A stretch of DNA of 64,000 nucleotides. Origin: Myxococcales bacterium (GTDB taxonomy: Bacteria > Myxococcota_A > Polyangia > Haliangiales > Haliangiaceae). The notes under the pieces are model-generated. The model saw nothing but the letters and a program-made list of their open reading frames with translations, was not told where the DNA came from and did no database searches. The stretch is from positions 1 through 64,000 of the forward strand of contig JADJGV010000015.1 in the NCBI GenBank assembly GCA_016707895.1, read 5' to 3'. Position numbers and translations under genes: made by a program. Positions 28,834 to 39,920 of the stretch are shown one piece after another (the first letter of the stretch is position 1; every line of letters begins with the position of its first letter).

Positions 28834-29375
28834 CGGGCATCAGCTGGGACAACACCTCCGCGAATCCGATCGACGCCGCGGGCAACTTCCGGGTGAACGG
28901 CTTCATGGCCGGCGTCGCCAGCGTGATGGTGAAGATGACGACCGAGATACCGCTCATCTTCCTGGTCACGCCGTTCGTGGCGCTGGCCGCGCTGGTCGAC
29001 GACGCGGTCGAGGCCGCGACCGGCGAGAGCGGGACGATCCTGGACGAACGCACCAACCAGCAGAACCGCGAGCACGACGCGGCGGTCGCGCTGGACAACT
29101 TCATGGAGTCGGACCAGACGTGGGCAGACTACATCGCCGCTGGCGAACCGGATCTGCCCCCGGTGGGGATCCCGCTGTCGGCGGGGTTCGTCGACTACTA
29201 CGCTCCGACCTCGGCGTCGATCTACACGGTCGACTTCGGTGGCCCAGGCTCGAACGCGTACAATGGCATGTCGTTCTCGTCGTGGGAATCCAGCAGTGGA
29301 TGGGACGCAGACTCCGCCAGCAGCCTTGCCAGCTGGATCTGGGGGAACGAGGACTGGTTCAACGGCGATTGGTGA
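28605..29375 (+). CDS. Displaced C-terminal tip of the Rhs-type protein (toxin candidate)
   Basis: A 256-codon frame with protein-like composition that begins exactly where the Rhs core ends, one frame away. It reads FTADQRFDNVPFGNGRAGCD..., includes a CDLC pair, a hydrophobic stretch (~117-135, EIPLIFLVTPFVALAALV) that could insert in a membrane, and a Trp/Ser-rich end (SWIWGNEDWFNGDW). No known toxin domain is recognised. The first possible start is TTG 28605 and has no ribosome site; in-frame reading is open back to the stop at 28575. Most likely it is the C-terminal domain of the upstream protein put out of frame by an indel (real or sequencing); an orphan tip is the alternative. Confidence 0.6.
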   Translation: MFTADQRFDNVPFGNGRAGCDLCSADIHFSTLASANSPLSVFTPYHAITSDRVEAWSISIAENLANRIWGYSLEALTGISWDNTSANPIDAAGNFRVNGFMAGVASVMVKMTTEIPLIFLVTPFVALAALVDDAVEAATGESGTILDERTNQQNREHDAAVALDNFMESDQTWADYIAAGEPDLPPVGIPLSAGFVDYYAPTSASIYTVDFGGPGSNAYNGMSFSSWESSSGWDADSASSLASWIWGNEDWFNGDW

Positions 29376-29561
29376 GGTCGCGGGCGGGCTGGCGCCGCAA
29401 CCAGCCGATGGCGCGATGCACGTCGAGCGCGAATGCCGCGGGGAGGAGGTTGCCGGCGCTGGCGCGTCCAATGATTGCCACGAGGTGAAGCAGCGCCGGG
29501 CCGACGCGGCCGGCCAATCGGCGCGCCGCCACGGTTGGCGAGCCACGCCGCCAGCCGGGTC
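29376..29561. other. Non-coding gap after the Rhs tip
   Basis: I see no gene, hairpin with T-run or repeat here. Open frames across it are Arg-rich and look non-coding. Confidence 0.4.
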
Positions 29562-29608
29562 GTGTAATCGCGCTGTCATCGACCCCGCGGGGCCGGATCG
29601 AGGAGGCT
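29562..29608 (+). promoter_or_regulatory. Shared-element promoter of the kinase at 29648
   Basis: Element GTGTAATCGCGCTGTCAT (29562-29579), 23 bp, then GAGGCT (29603-29608). The leader carries a small hairpin (GGCTCG/CGAGCC) directly before the ribosome site GAGAGGGGC. Confidence 0.6.
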
Positions 29609-29647
29609 GGTGCGTGGCTCGTCACTCGCGAGCCGAGAGGGGCACCG

Positions 29648-30958
<1,311 letters not shown>

Positions 30959-30968
30959 CGCCGGCGTG

Positions 30969-31014
30969 GTGAAACCGGCGTGTCATTCACACCATCGCGC
31001 CGACGATCGACAGT
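30969..31014 (+). promoter_or_regulatory. Shared-element promoter of the kinase at 31051
   Basis: Element GTGAAACCGGCGTGTCAT (30969-30986), 22 bp, then GACAGT (31009-31014). A ~30-nt leader with GGGGAGG precedes the GTG start. It begins 10 bp after the stop of the previous kinase. Confidence 0.65.
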
Positions 31015-31050
31015 AGGCCTACCGCCGACGTCCGGCGCGGGGAGGCCACC

Positions 31051-32685
<1,635 letters not shown>

Positions 32686-32721
32686 CGTGCCCCGTGGGCC
32701 TGCGCGACCGCGCGCTCGGCG

Positions 32722-32748
32722 GATCCGCCGCGACCGCCGCGGCGGATC
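32722..32748. terminator. Bidirectional hairpin between convergent genes
   Basis: GATCCGCCGCG and its complement, an 11-bp perfect stem with 5-base loop, midway between the kinase stop (32685) and the lipoprotein stop (32759). A GC-only terminator without T-run. Confidence 0.6.
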
Positions 32749-32758
32749 GCCCTCACCG

Positions 32759-33583
32759 TCACGGCTTGCACACCGCGAGGTTGTCGAAGCGCGACTCGCC
32801 GCCGCCGTTCTCGGCCCACACCCACGGCTCGATCGTCATCGCGCTCATGTCGATCGGCGTCGCGCCCCGGTACAGCTCGGCCCAGGTACCCCGATCGGCC
32901 GACAGCTCCCAGATCAGCTCGCCGGCGCTCTCGCGCACGCGCCAGTAGCGCTGGCCGGGGACCGCGTCGCGCGCGGCCAGGTTGGCCCCATCGAGCTCGG
33001 CGGTCATCTGGGTCTGGGTCACGGTGCCGTAGCCGAGCTGCAGCTCGTGCGCGGCGTCGCTCAACTCCAGGATCATGAACGTGTGCGGCACCGTGGGCAC
33101 CACGGTGGCCTCGATCTCGACCGAGGCGCCGCGGAGGTCGTAGGTCACCAGCGACTTGTAGCCGGCGTAGGCCTCGGCGGACGCGTCGACGGTGATCGCC
33201 AGCTCACCGCCGACCTCGACCGCGGTGCCGCCGGCGTTGCTGAACACGCGGAACCCGGGCGCCGGGTCGACGGTGTCGAAGGAGTCGTAGAGCAGCGTCT
33301 GGCCAGCGCCGCACGGCGCGCCGCCGCCACCGTCACCGTCGCCACCGTCCGGGCCGCTCGGCGCGACGCAGGCGCCGCCGCGCTCGCCCGCGACCTCGGG
33401 GCCGTAGGCGCGCCCCGACGGGCACGCCGGATCCGGGAAGCTGCACAGCCCGTCGGGCTCGCACTGGCCCAGCGCGCCGCAGGCCTGGGAATCCGCGCAG
33501 CGATGGCCGGGCAGCGACGGGCAGCCGGCGGCGGCGAGCACCAGCGGCACCAGCAGCGGGAGGAGGGAGCATCGCGGGGGCAT
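32759..33583 (-). CDS. Lipoprotein with jelly-roll-like C-terminal domain
   Basis: A 274-residue lipoprotein: signal and lipobox (LVLAAAGC). A short Cys-rich region (~30-65, four or more Cys, CADSQACGALGQCEPDGLC) resembles the small disulfide units common in myxobacterial surface proteins, then an Asp/Gly linker. The last ~190 residues (TLLYDSFDT ... RYWRVRE ... LIWELSADRGTW ... SRFDNLAVC) have the pattern of concanavalin-like or DUF1349-type jelly rolls that bind carbohydrates. I start at the ATG 33583 in front of the signal; a TTG at 33601 is possible. Confidence 0.65.
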   Translation of the reverse strand: MPPRCSLLPLLVPLVLAAAGCPSLPGHRCADSQACGALGQCEPDGLCSFPDPACPSGRAYGPEVAGERGGACVAPSGPDGGDGDGGGGAPCGAGQTLLYDSFDTVDPAPGFRVFSNAGGTAVEVGGELAITVDASAEAYAGYKSLVTYDLRGASVEIEATVVPTVPHTFMILELSDAAHELQLGYGTVTQTQMTAELDGANLAARDAVPGQRYWRVRESAGELIWELSADRGTWAELYRGATPIDMSAMTIEPWVWAENGGGESRFDNLAVCKP

Positions 33584-33644
33584 GTCGAGTTGGCCGACCA
33601 ACGTTACCTGATCGGCGGGCGGGGTGGCACGGGCAATCGCCGCG

Positions 33645-33690
33645 CCGTCATCGCGCTGTCATCGACATCCGGCGCGACCACCGCGATCGT
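33645..33690 (+). promoter_or_regulatory. Shared-element promoter of the beta-helix lipoprotein
   Basis: Element CCGTCATCGCGCTGTCAT (33645-33662), 22 bp, then GATCGT (33685-33690), then exactly 6 nt to the ATG. In this copy the GTAA half is replaced by GTCA, giving two TCATCG/TGTCAT half-sites. Confidence 0.6.
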
Positions 33691-33696
33691 CGAGGC

Positions 33697-35169
33697 ATGA
33701 TGCAGCGCCTCGGGCTCGGCTCGCACCACCTCATGGCTTGCGCGGCGATCGCGCTGCTCGCGTGCGAGGTCGCCCCGACCGGCCACGCCGGCGACGGCGG
33801 CCCGGACGGCGACGCCGTCGCGCCCGGCGGGGACGCGGTCGGCCCCGACGCGCGCGTCGACGAATGCCCCGCGTTGCCGCCGCTGCCGCAACCGAGCGCG
33901 ACCGTGTACGTCGCGCCGACCGGCCGCGACGACGCCGCCGGCACCGCGGCCGCGCCGCTGGCGTCGCTCGGGGCCGCCGCCGATCGCCTGCCCACCGGCG
34001 GGACGGTGATCGTCGCGGGTGGCGTCTACGGACGGCAGTGGCTGACCGCGCGCGGCACCGCCGCGACGCCGCTGGTGATCCGCGCCGCCGACGGCGCCAC
34101 CCCGGTGTTCGACGGCGGCGCGATCACCGCCGACTGGAGCGGCGTCATCACGTTCGACGCCGCCGAGCACGTCGTGCTGAGCGGCCTCGAGATCCGAGAC
34201 TGCACGGCCCTCGAGTGCGTGGCGGTCGACGCGCCCGCGGTCCACGACTTCACGATCCGCGACTGCCACGTCCACCACCTCGACGGCGGGCTGCGTTTCG
34301 CCGGCAGCCAGATCCGGATCGAGCGCAACCACGTCCACGACGTCGCGCTGGTCAACGCCGACAACGCCTCGGGCTCGAGCGGCTGGCCGTTCTGCATCGG
34401 CACCATGCCGGACCGCGACCGGCCGAGCGCGCCGACCGCCAGCGACGTGATCATCCGCGACAACCGGATCGAGGACTGCTGGGGCGAGGGCATCGGCGTG
34501 TGGTTCGCGGCCGACGTCGTGGTCGAGGGCAACACCGTCGTGAACCCATGGAACGTCGGCGTCTACCTCGACAACAGCCGCGACGTGACGATCCGCCGCA
34601 ACTTCGTGCGCGTCTCGCGTGGCCTCCATGGCGGCGGCAGCGGCGTCCTGCTCGGCACCGAGCCGTACGTCAGCTGGGGCCTGCCGCCGGTCGCCAGCCG
34701 CCGCGTCGTGATCGAGAACAACGTCGTGGTGGCCGACGGCGGCATCGGCTGGTGGCGCAGCGACGACGTCACCGCGCAGAACACCTACGCCGACGTGACC
34801 ATCAGCCACAACACGGTGGTCGCGACCGACAACGCCATCGGGTTCTCCGCGGTGGGCGGCGCCGCGCCCGATCCGACGGGCTGCACGGCGCGCAACAACC
34901 TGCTGGTCGAGGCCACCGCCAGCGACGTCGGCGACCGCGCGGCGTGGACGCTCGGCGGCAACGCCTGGGTCAACCGCCCGCGCCCCGCGATCGCTGGCGG
35001 CGACGACGTCACCTTGACGCTCACCGTCCCGGCGATCACCAACGCGGCGGCCGCCCAGGCGCTGGCCGGCGCCGCCGGCGCGGGCGGCCCCGGCACCGGC
35101 GTCGATCGCGACTTCGCGTGCGCGGCGCGGGACACCGCGGCGCCGCGGCGAGGGGCCTTCGAGCGCTGA
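33697..35169 (+). CDS. Lipoprotein with right-handed parallel beta-helix
   Basis: A 490-residue lipoprotein (lipobox IALLAC; Asp/Gly linker). From ~70 on it has the DUF1565-type beginning of beta-helix proteins (YVAPTGRDD...PLASLGAAADRL) followed by many short coils with the repeating pattern V-I-x-x-N (VIIRDNRI, VVVEGNTVV, VTIRRNFV, VVIENNVVV, VTISHNTVV). This fold is used by polysaccharide lyases, hydrolases and adhesins; no catalytic set can be assigned. Leaderless ATG and shared-element promoter place it in the same regulon as the kinases. Confidence 0.75.
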   Translation: MMQRLGLGSHHLMACAAIALLACEVAPTGHAGDGGPDGDAVAPGGDAVGPDARVDECPALPPLPQPSATVYVAPTGRDDAAGTAAAPLASLGAAADRLPTGGTVIVAGGVYGRQWLTARGTAATPLVIRAADGATPVFDGGAITADWSGVITFDAAEHVVLSGLEIRDCTALECVAVDAPAVHDFTIRDCHVHHLDGGLRFAGSQIRIERNHVHDVALVNADNASGSSGWPFCIGTMPDRDRPSAPTASDVIIRDNRIEDCWGEGIGVWFAADVVVEGNTVVNPWNVGVYLDNSRDVTIRRNFVRVSRGLHGGGSGVLLGTEPYVSWGLPPVASRRVVIENNVVVADGGIGWWRSDDVTAQNTYADVTISHNTVVATDNAIGFSAVGGAAPDPTGCTARNNLLVEATASDVGDRAAWTLGGNAWVNRPRPAIAGGDDVTLTLTVPAITNAAAAQALAGAAGAGGPGTGVDRDFACAARDTAAPRRGAFER

Positions 35170-35177
35170 CCGATCAT

Positions 35178-35195
35178 CGTCCGCCATCGCGGACG
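35178..35195 (+). terminator. Short hairpin after the beta-helix gene
   Basis: CGTCCGC and its complement (7-bp stem, CATC loop), followed by an AT-richer stretch (CCTTTATATT). It lies 9 bp after the stop. Confidence 0.45.
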
Positions 35196-35208
35196 CCCAT
35201 CCTTTATA

Positions 35209-35247
35209 TTGACAGCCACCATCCGTCCCGGTAGACATACGTCTACC
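35209..35247 (+). promoter_or_regulatory. Sigma-70 promoter with palindromic operator of the sulfate-reduction operon
   Basis: TTGACA (35209-35214), 17 bp, TAGACA (35232-35237): the only textbook -35/-10 pair I see in the window. The -10 box lies inside the 18-bp inverted repeat GGTAGACATACGTCTACC (35230-35247), so a dimeric repressor bound there would block RNA polymerase. The regulator is not encoded nearby and its family cannot be told. Confidence 0.65.
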
Positions 35248-35313
35248 ATGACGGATGCCCGCGCAGCCCGCGATCGCGCCGCGATGTTCGCCGCGCCCCC
35301 CGAGGTCGCGTGA
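35248..35313 (+). CDS. 21-codon leader reading frame before the APS reductase
   Basis: ATG directly behind the operator palindrome opens a 21-codon frame (MTDARAARDRAAMFAAPP...) whose TGA overlaps the GTG of the APS reductase (GTGA). It may be a leader peptide that couples translation to the operon. It has no ribosome site, and transcription starting ~7 nt after the -10 box would make it nearly leaderless. Whether it is translated is unknown; there are no cysteine codons that would suggest sulfur-dependent attenuation. Confidence 0.35.
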   Translation: MTDARAARDRAAMFAAPPEVA

Positions 35314-36068
35314 CCGACCTCGCCGCCGCCGCCCGCGCGCTCGACGGCGCGCCTGCGCTCGAGGTGCTGCGCTGGGCCGCGGCCACCTACCCGCGGGTCG
35401 CGCTGGCCACCAGCCTCGGCCCCGAGGACGGCGTGCTGCTCGATCTGATCGCGCGCCACGATCTGCCGATCGAGGTGTTCACGCTCGACACCGGCCTCCT
35501 GTTCGACGAGACCCGCGCGCTGTGGCGCGCGCTGGAGGCGCGCTACCAGCGATCGATCCGCGCGGTGGCGCCGGCCCAGACCGTGGCCGCGCAGGCCGCC
35601 GAGGTCGGCGACGCGCTGTGGGCGCGCGCACCCGACGCCTGCTGCGCGCGGCGCAAGCTGGCGCCGCTGGCCGCCGAGCTGGCCCGCCACGACGCGTGGA
35701 TCACCGCCATCCGCCGCGACCAGACCGCCGACCGCGCCGACGCGGCCGTCGTCGAGGCCGATCGCCGCTTCGGGCTGGTCAAGGTCAACCCGCTGGTGGC
35801 GTGGACCAGCGCGCAGGTGTGGCAGCACCTCGCCGATCACGACGTCCCGACCAACCCGCTCCACGGCCGCGGCTACCCGTCGATCGGCTGCGCGCCGTGC
35901 ACGTCGCCGGTCGCCGCCGGCGAGGATCCCCGATCGGGGCGGTGGCGCGGCCGCGCCAAGGACGAGTGCGGGCTGCACCAGCGCGAGGCGCCGCCGAGCG
36001 GGGCGGCGGGGCGGCGGCTGCCGGTGGTCGACGGCGTCGCCGCCGCCGGGCTGCGGAGGCCGTCGTGA
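35310..36068 (+). CDS. cysH: Thioredoxin-dependent adenylyl-sulfate (APS) reductase
   Basis: A 252-residue enzyme of the CysH family that reduces activated sulfate to sulfite in the cytoplasm. Two cysteine pairs (CC at ~110-111; CAPC at ~194-197) bind the [4Fe-4S] cluster that marks APS-using members and is absent from PAPS-only enzymes, and the catalytic cysteine is in KDECGLH. Other landmarks: SLGPEDGVLLDL and VFTLDTGLLFDET. GTG start overlapping the leader frame. First enzyme of a tightly overlapping four-gene operon that continues with siroheme synthesis and sulfite reductase. Genes for ATP sulfurylase are not in the window. Confidence 0.93.
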   Translation: MTDLAAAARALDGAPALEVLRWAAATYPRVALATSLGPEDGVLLDLIARHDLPIEVFTLDTGLLFDETRALWRALEARYQRSIRAVAPAQTVAAQAAEVGDALWARAPDACCARRKLAPLAAELARHDAWITAIRRDQTADRADAAVVEADRRFGLVKVNPLVAWTSAQVWQHLADHDVPTNPLHGRGYPSIGCAPCTSPVAAGEDPRSGRWRGRAKDECGLHQREAPPSGAAGRRLPVVDGVAAAGLRRPS

Positions 36069-36637
36069 GCGCCGCGCCGGTGTACCCGGTGTTCCTGCGG
36101 CTCGAGGGCGCCCCGGTGGTGGTGGTCGGCGGCGGCCCGGTCGCGGCCAGCAAGCTCGACGGCCTGCTCGCCGCCGGCGCGCAGGTGACGATCGTCTCCC
36201 CCACCCTCGACCGCGGCTGCCGCCGCCCCGACGTGACCTGGGTCGCGCGCGGCTTCGTCGCCAGCGACCTCGACGGCGCGCGCTTCGTGGTCGCCGCGGC
36301 GCCGCCCGAGGTCAACCGCGCGGTGGCCGCCGCCGCCGCCGCGCGCAACCTGTTCGTCAACGCGGTCGATGATCGCGCCAGCGCGACCGCCTACCTCGGC
36401 GGCGTGGTCCGCAAGGGCGACGTCACGATCGCGATCTCGACCGGGGGCGCCGCGCCGGCGCTGGCGGGCCTGTTGCGCGAGGCGGTCGCGGCGCTCTTGC
36501 CCGACGATCTCGACGCCTGGCTCGCGACCGCGGTGGCGCTGCGCGCCGAGCTGCGCGGCACGGAGGTGCCGCTCGCCGAGCGCCGCGATCGGCTGTTCGC
36601 CGCGCTGTGCGCGGCGCGCCAGGGAGGCAACGCATGA
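36065..36637 (+). CDS. Precorrin-2 dehydrogenase / sirohydrochlorin ferrochelatase (Met8/CysG N-terminal type)
   Basis: A 190-residue protein with the NAD-binding motif VVVVGGGPVAASK (~17-29), then VTIVSPTL, VVAAAPPEVN, LFVNAVDD and the conserved VVRKGDVTIAISTGGAAPALA. This matches the stand-alone Met8p / CysG-B domain that oxidises precorrin-2 and may insert iron to give siroheme, the cofactor of the sulfite reductase two genes on. The GTG start overlaps the cysH stop (GTGA) and its own stop overlaps the next ATG (ATGA). Confidence 0.9.
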   Translation: MSAAPVYPVFLRLEGAPVVVVGGGPVAASKLDGLLAAGAQVTIVSPTLDRGCRRPDVTWVARGFVASDLDGARFVVAAAPPEVNRAVAAAAAARNLFVNAVDDRASATAYLGGVVRKGDVTIAISTGGAAPALAGLLREAVAALLPDDLDAWLATAVALRAELRGTEVPLAERRDRLFAALCAARQGGNA

Positions 36638-37389
36638 CCGCGCTGGTGTCGCTGGTCGGGGCTGGCCCCGGCGATCCCGATCTGCTCACGCGCCGCGCGC
36701 TCGCGCGCCTGGCGGACGCCGACCTCGTGCTCAACGACGCCCTGGTGCCCGGCGATCTGCTGGCGCTGGCCCCGCGCGCGCGCCGCTGCTTCGTCGGCAA
36801 GCGCGCCGGGCGCCACTCGATCGATCAGGCCACGATCAACGCGCTGCTGGTGCGCGCCGGACGGCGCGGCCAGCGGGTCGTGCGCCTCAAGTGCGGGGAC
36901 CCGTTCGTGCTCGGCCGCGGCGGCGAGGAGGGCCTCGCGCTGGCCGCCGCCGGCGTGCCGTTCGAGGTGGTGCCCGGCGTCAGCTCGGCGCTGGCCGCCC
37001 CCGCGCTGGCCGGCATCCCGGTCACCCACCGCGGGCTGGCCTCGGGCTTCGTCGTGGTCAGCGGCCACGCCGAGGGCGCCTACGCGCCGATCCTCGGCGA
37101 GCTGAGCCCCGGCCGCGCCACCGTCGTCGTGCTGATGGGCGTGCGCACCCGCGCCGCGATCGCGGCGTTCTTGACGGCGCGCGGCTGGCCGGCCACCACG
37201 CCGGCCGCGCTGGTGGCCAGCGCGTCGCACGGCGAGCAGGCGCGCTGGCTCGGCACGCTGGCCACGCTGGCCGACGCCGCGGTCGAGCTCGACGCGCCGG
37301 CGGTGCTGGTGATCGGCGCCGTCGTCGACCTGGCCACCACCCTGGCGCCGGCCTTCGCCGCCACCCCCGCGACCCGCGCGGCCCTGTGA
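36634..37389 (+). CDS. cobA: Uroporphyrinogen-III C-methyltransferase
   Basis: A 251-residue SAM-dependent methyltransferase that makes precorrin-2 from uroporphyrinogen III. Motifs: VGAGPGDPDLLTRRAL (~7-22), VRLKCGDPFVLGRGGEE (~86-102), VPGVSSALAAPALAGIPVTHRG (in two parts, ~118-140) and VVLMGV. Length is that of the single-domain enzyme, consistent with separate dehydrogenase upstream rather than a CysG fusion. ATGA overlap with the preceding gene and GGGAGG ribosome site. Confidence 0.94.
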   Translation: MTALVSLVGAGPGDPDLLTRRALARLADADLVLNDALVPGDLLALAPRARRCFVGKRAGRHSIDQATINALLVRAGRRGQRVVRLKCGDPFVLGRGGEEGLALAAAGVPFEVVPGVSSALAAPALAGIPVTHRGLASGFVVVSGHAEGAYAPILGELSPGRATVVVLMGVRTRAAIAAFLTARGWPATTPAALVASASHGEQARWLGTLATLADAAVELDAPAVLVIGAVVDLATTLAPAFAATPATRAAL

Positions 37390-37402
37390 CCTGGAGCCTC
37401 CC

Positions 37403-39124
37403 GTGACCGATCTCGACGTCAGCCCCCACCCGTCGCGCCTGCACCTCGCCGCCCCCGCGGACGTCGACGAGTTCGTCACCGCGCTCGCCGCCTTCGAGCG
37501 CGGCGAGCTCACCGCCGACGACTGGCGCAAGTTCCGCCGGCTGCGCGGCGTCTACGACCAGCGCCAGGACGGCCGCTCGATGATCCGGGTCAAGGTGCCC
37601 GGCGGCGCGATCACCTCGGCGCAGCTGCGCACCGTGGCCGACGTCGCGGCGCGCCACGCCGGCGGCATCGCCCACGTCACCACCCGGCAGTGCTTCCAGC
37701 TGCACTTCGTGCCGAGCGGCGAGGTCGACGCGGCGCTGGCGGCGCTGGCGGCGGGCGGGCTCACGACCCGCGAGGCCTGCGGCGACTCGGTGCGCAACGT
37801 CACGACCTGCCCGCTGGCCGGGGTCAGCGCCGACGAGCCGTTCGACGTGTCGCCCTACGTCGACGCGGTGGTCCGCCACTTCCTGCGCGGGCCGTGGTCG
37901 TCGAGGCTGCCGCGCAAGCTCAAGCCGTCGATCGGCGGCTGCTGCGGCGGCGACTGCTCACAGGCGTTCATCAACGACCTCGGGCTGCTCGCGACCACCG
38001 CCGCCGACGGCGCGCCCGGCTTCCGGCTGATCGCCGGCGGCGGCCTCGGCACGCTGCGGCGGTCGGCGATCGTCCTCGACGAGTTCGTGCCGGTGGCCGA
38101 GCTGCTGGCCGCCACCGAGGCGGTGGTGCGGGTGTTCCACCACCACGGCAACCGCGACAACCGGGCCAAGGCCCGCCTCAAGTGGGCGATCGACAAGCTC
38201 GGCGCCGATCGCGTGCGCGAGCTGTACCGCGCGGAGCGCGCCGCGATCGCGGCCGAGGGCGGCCGGCCGTACACGCCGATCGCGCTGGCCGCGCCGACGC
38301 CCCGGCCACGCCTGCCGCTGGCGGCGACGCCGCGCGCCGGCTTCGACGCCTGGGTCGCGGCGGCGGTCGCGCCGCAGCGCCAGCCCGGCTACGCGATCGC
38401 GCGGGTGCGAGTGCCGCTGGGCGATCTCACCAGCGCGCAGCTGCGCGCGCTGGCCGCGATCGTCGACACCCACGCCGACGGCGAGCTGCGCACCACCAAC
38501 GATCAGGACGTCGTGCTGCGCTGGCTGCCGATCGAGCGCCTGCCGCTGGTCCACGCGGCGCTGGTCGACGCCGACCTGGCGCTGACCGGCGCCGGCACGA
38601 TCGTCGACGTCACGTCGTGCCCCGGCGCCACCAGCTGCCAGCTCGCGGTCACGACCTCGCGCGGCGCGGCCCGATCGCTCACCGACGCGCTGACGCTCGA
38701 CGCCGCGCTGGTCGCCGCCGCGCCCGACCTGACGATCAAGATCTCGGGCTGCCCCAACTCGTGCGGCCAGCACCACGTCGCGGCGATCGGCCTGCAAGGC
38801 GGTGTGCGCAAGCTGGGCGGGCGCGCGGTGCCGCAGTACCTGCTCCACGTCGGCGGCGCGACCACCGCGACCGGCGCGCGCTTCGGCCGGCTGGTCGCGA
38901 AGATCCCGGCGCGGCGGCTGCCGGCGGCGATCGCCGCGCTGGCCCAGCTGGTGGCGCGCGACCGCCGCCCCGGCGAGGCCGCCGCCGACGTGCTGTTCCG
39001 GCAGGACGACGCGGCGCTCGACGCCGCGCTGGCCGGGCTCGGCGAGCTGAGCGCGGCCGACGCCACCGAGCCGGACTTCGTCGATCTCGACGACGGCGAG
39101 ACCCGCCACGTCGTCGCGGCGTGA
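37403..39124 (+). CDS. Ferredoxin-type sulfite (or nitrite) reductase, siroheme and [4Fe-4S]
   Basis: A 573-residue enzyme with the duplicated ferredoxin-like half-domains of the family. The cluster and siroheme ligands are visible as TSCPGATSC (~405) and SGCPNSCGQHH (~449). Anion-site residues are expected in VTTRQCFQLH. Given its operon with APS reductase and siroheme enzymes, assimilation of sulfite to sulfide is the likely role; nitrite reductases share the fold, so the substrate rests on context. GTG start 13 bp after cobA. Confidence 0.88.
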   Translation: MTDLDVSPHPSRLHLAAPADVDEFVTALAAFERGELTADDWRKFRRLRGVYDQRQDGRSMIRVKVPGGAITSAQLRTVADVAARHAGGIAHVTTRQCFQLHFVPSGEVDAALAALAAGGLTTREACGDSVRNVTTCPLAGVSADEPFDVSPYVDAVVRHFLRGPWSSRLPRKLKPSIGGCCGGDCSQAFINDLGLLATTAADGAPGFRLIAGGGLGTLRRSAIVLDEFVPVAELLAATEAVVRVFHHHGNRDNRAKARLKWAIDKLGADRVRELYRAERAAIAAEGGRPYTPIALAAPTPRPRLPLAATPRAGFDAWVAAAVAPQRQPGYAIARVRVPLGDLTSAQLRALAAIVDTHADGELRTTNDQDVVLRWLPIERLPLVHAALVDADLALTGAGTIVDVTSCPGATSCQLAVTTSRGAARSLTDALTLDAALVAAAPDLTIKISGCPNSCGQHHVAAIGLQGGVRKLGGRAVPQYLLHVGGATTATGARFGRLVAKIPARRLPAAIAALAQLVARDRRPGEAAADVLFRQDDAALDAALAGLGELSAADATEPDFVDLDDGETRHVVAA

Positions 39125-39134
39125 CCCGCGCCGC

Positions 39135-39896
39135 CTACCAGCCCCAGCCGATCCACCACGCCAGCGTGCGCACCCGCGTCGACGCGTGGCGCCCGAGCAG
39201 CTGCGGGTAGCCCGCGGCCAGCCCGATCGCGGCGCCGCGGTAGCGCCCCTCGACGCCGGCGGCCATCGGCACGACGACCGCGTCGGCGAAGCCGGCCAGC
39301 TCGCCGCGGAGCCCGGTCGCGAGCCACGCGCTGCCGGCGCCGAGGTCGACGCCCAGCCAGGTCGGCGCGCTCAGCGCGTCGCGATCGCCGTCGGCGCGAT
39401 CGAGCGCGACCGCGACCTCGGGCGCGATCCGCCACCACAGGTGCCGCGCGGCGCCGCGCGCGACCACGCCCAGCCTCAGCTGCGGCGACCACGCCGCCGC
39501 GACGCCGAGGCGGACCACGCCGGTCAACGCGGCGGCGCCCGGCACCCGCCAGCGGGCATCGACGAACCCGCCGGCGTATAGTCCGTCGCAGTCGTGCGCC
39601 GTGCTGTCGATGCACACCCCACCGCCGTCGCGCGGCTCGCCCAGCGCGGCCGCGCTGTGGCTGACGCCGATCGCCAGATCCGACGTGACGCCGACCACCG
39701 CATCGACGCCCAACGCCCAGGCGGCGCCGACCTGCCCGACGGTGAGGCTGCGTTCGTCGATCAGCCGCGCGGCTCCGTGGCCGGGCGCCGGCCGGGTCGC
39801 GCCGACCGCCAGCGCCGGCTCGGCGGAGATCGGCGCGGCCAGCGCGACGATCACGCCGCAGACGAGCGGCGCGAGGGAGGTGCGCGGAGCGGCCAC
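39135..39896 (-). CDS. Predicted outer-membrane barrel-like protein
   Basis: A 253-residue protein with signal peptide (cut near ISA-EP) and a body of alternating Gly/Ala-rich strands (VGAAWALGVDAVVGVTSDLAIGVS in two runs, LRLGVVARGAARHLWWRIAPEV) ending in aromatic residues (WIGWGW), as barrels do. A small Cys pair (VCIDSTAHDC) may form a loop disulfide. No family is recognised. It converges on the sulfite reductase with 10 bp between stops, and its GTG start is 24 bp from that of a second barrel-like gene read the other way. Confidence 0.5.
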   Translation of the reverse strand: MAAPRTSLAPLVCGVIVALAAPISAEPALAVGATRPAPGHGAARLIDERSLTVGQVGAAWALGVDAVVGVTSDLAIGVSHSAAALGEPRDGGGVCIDSTAHDCDGLYAGGFVDARWRVPGAAALTGVVRLGVAAAWSPQLRLGVVARGAARHLWWRIAPEVAVALDRADGDRDALSAPTWLGVDLGAGSAWLATGLRGELAGFADAVVVPMAAGVEGRYRGAAIGLAAGYPQLLGRHASTRVRTLAWWIGWGW

Positions 39897-39920
39897 GGGA
39901 GGAGCGCAGCCTACCGCATC

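Noticed and set aside
35255..36064. Upstream extension of the siroheme dehydrogenase frame to 35255
   Set aside because: That part is the second frame of cysH and is Arg-rich; the GTG at 36065 overlaps the cysH stop and precedes the NAD-binding domain at the right distance.
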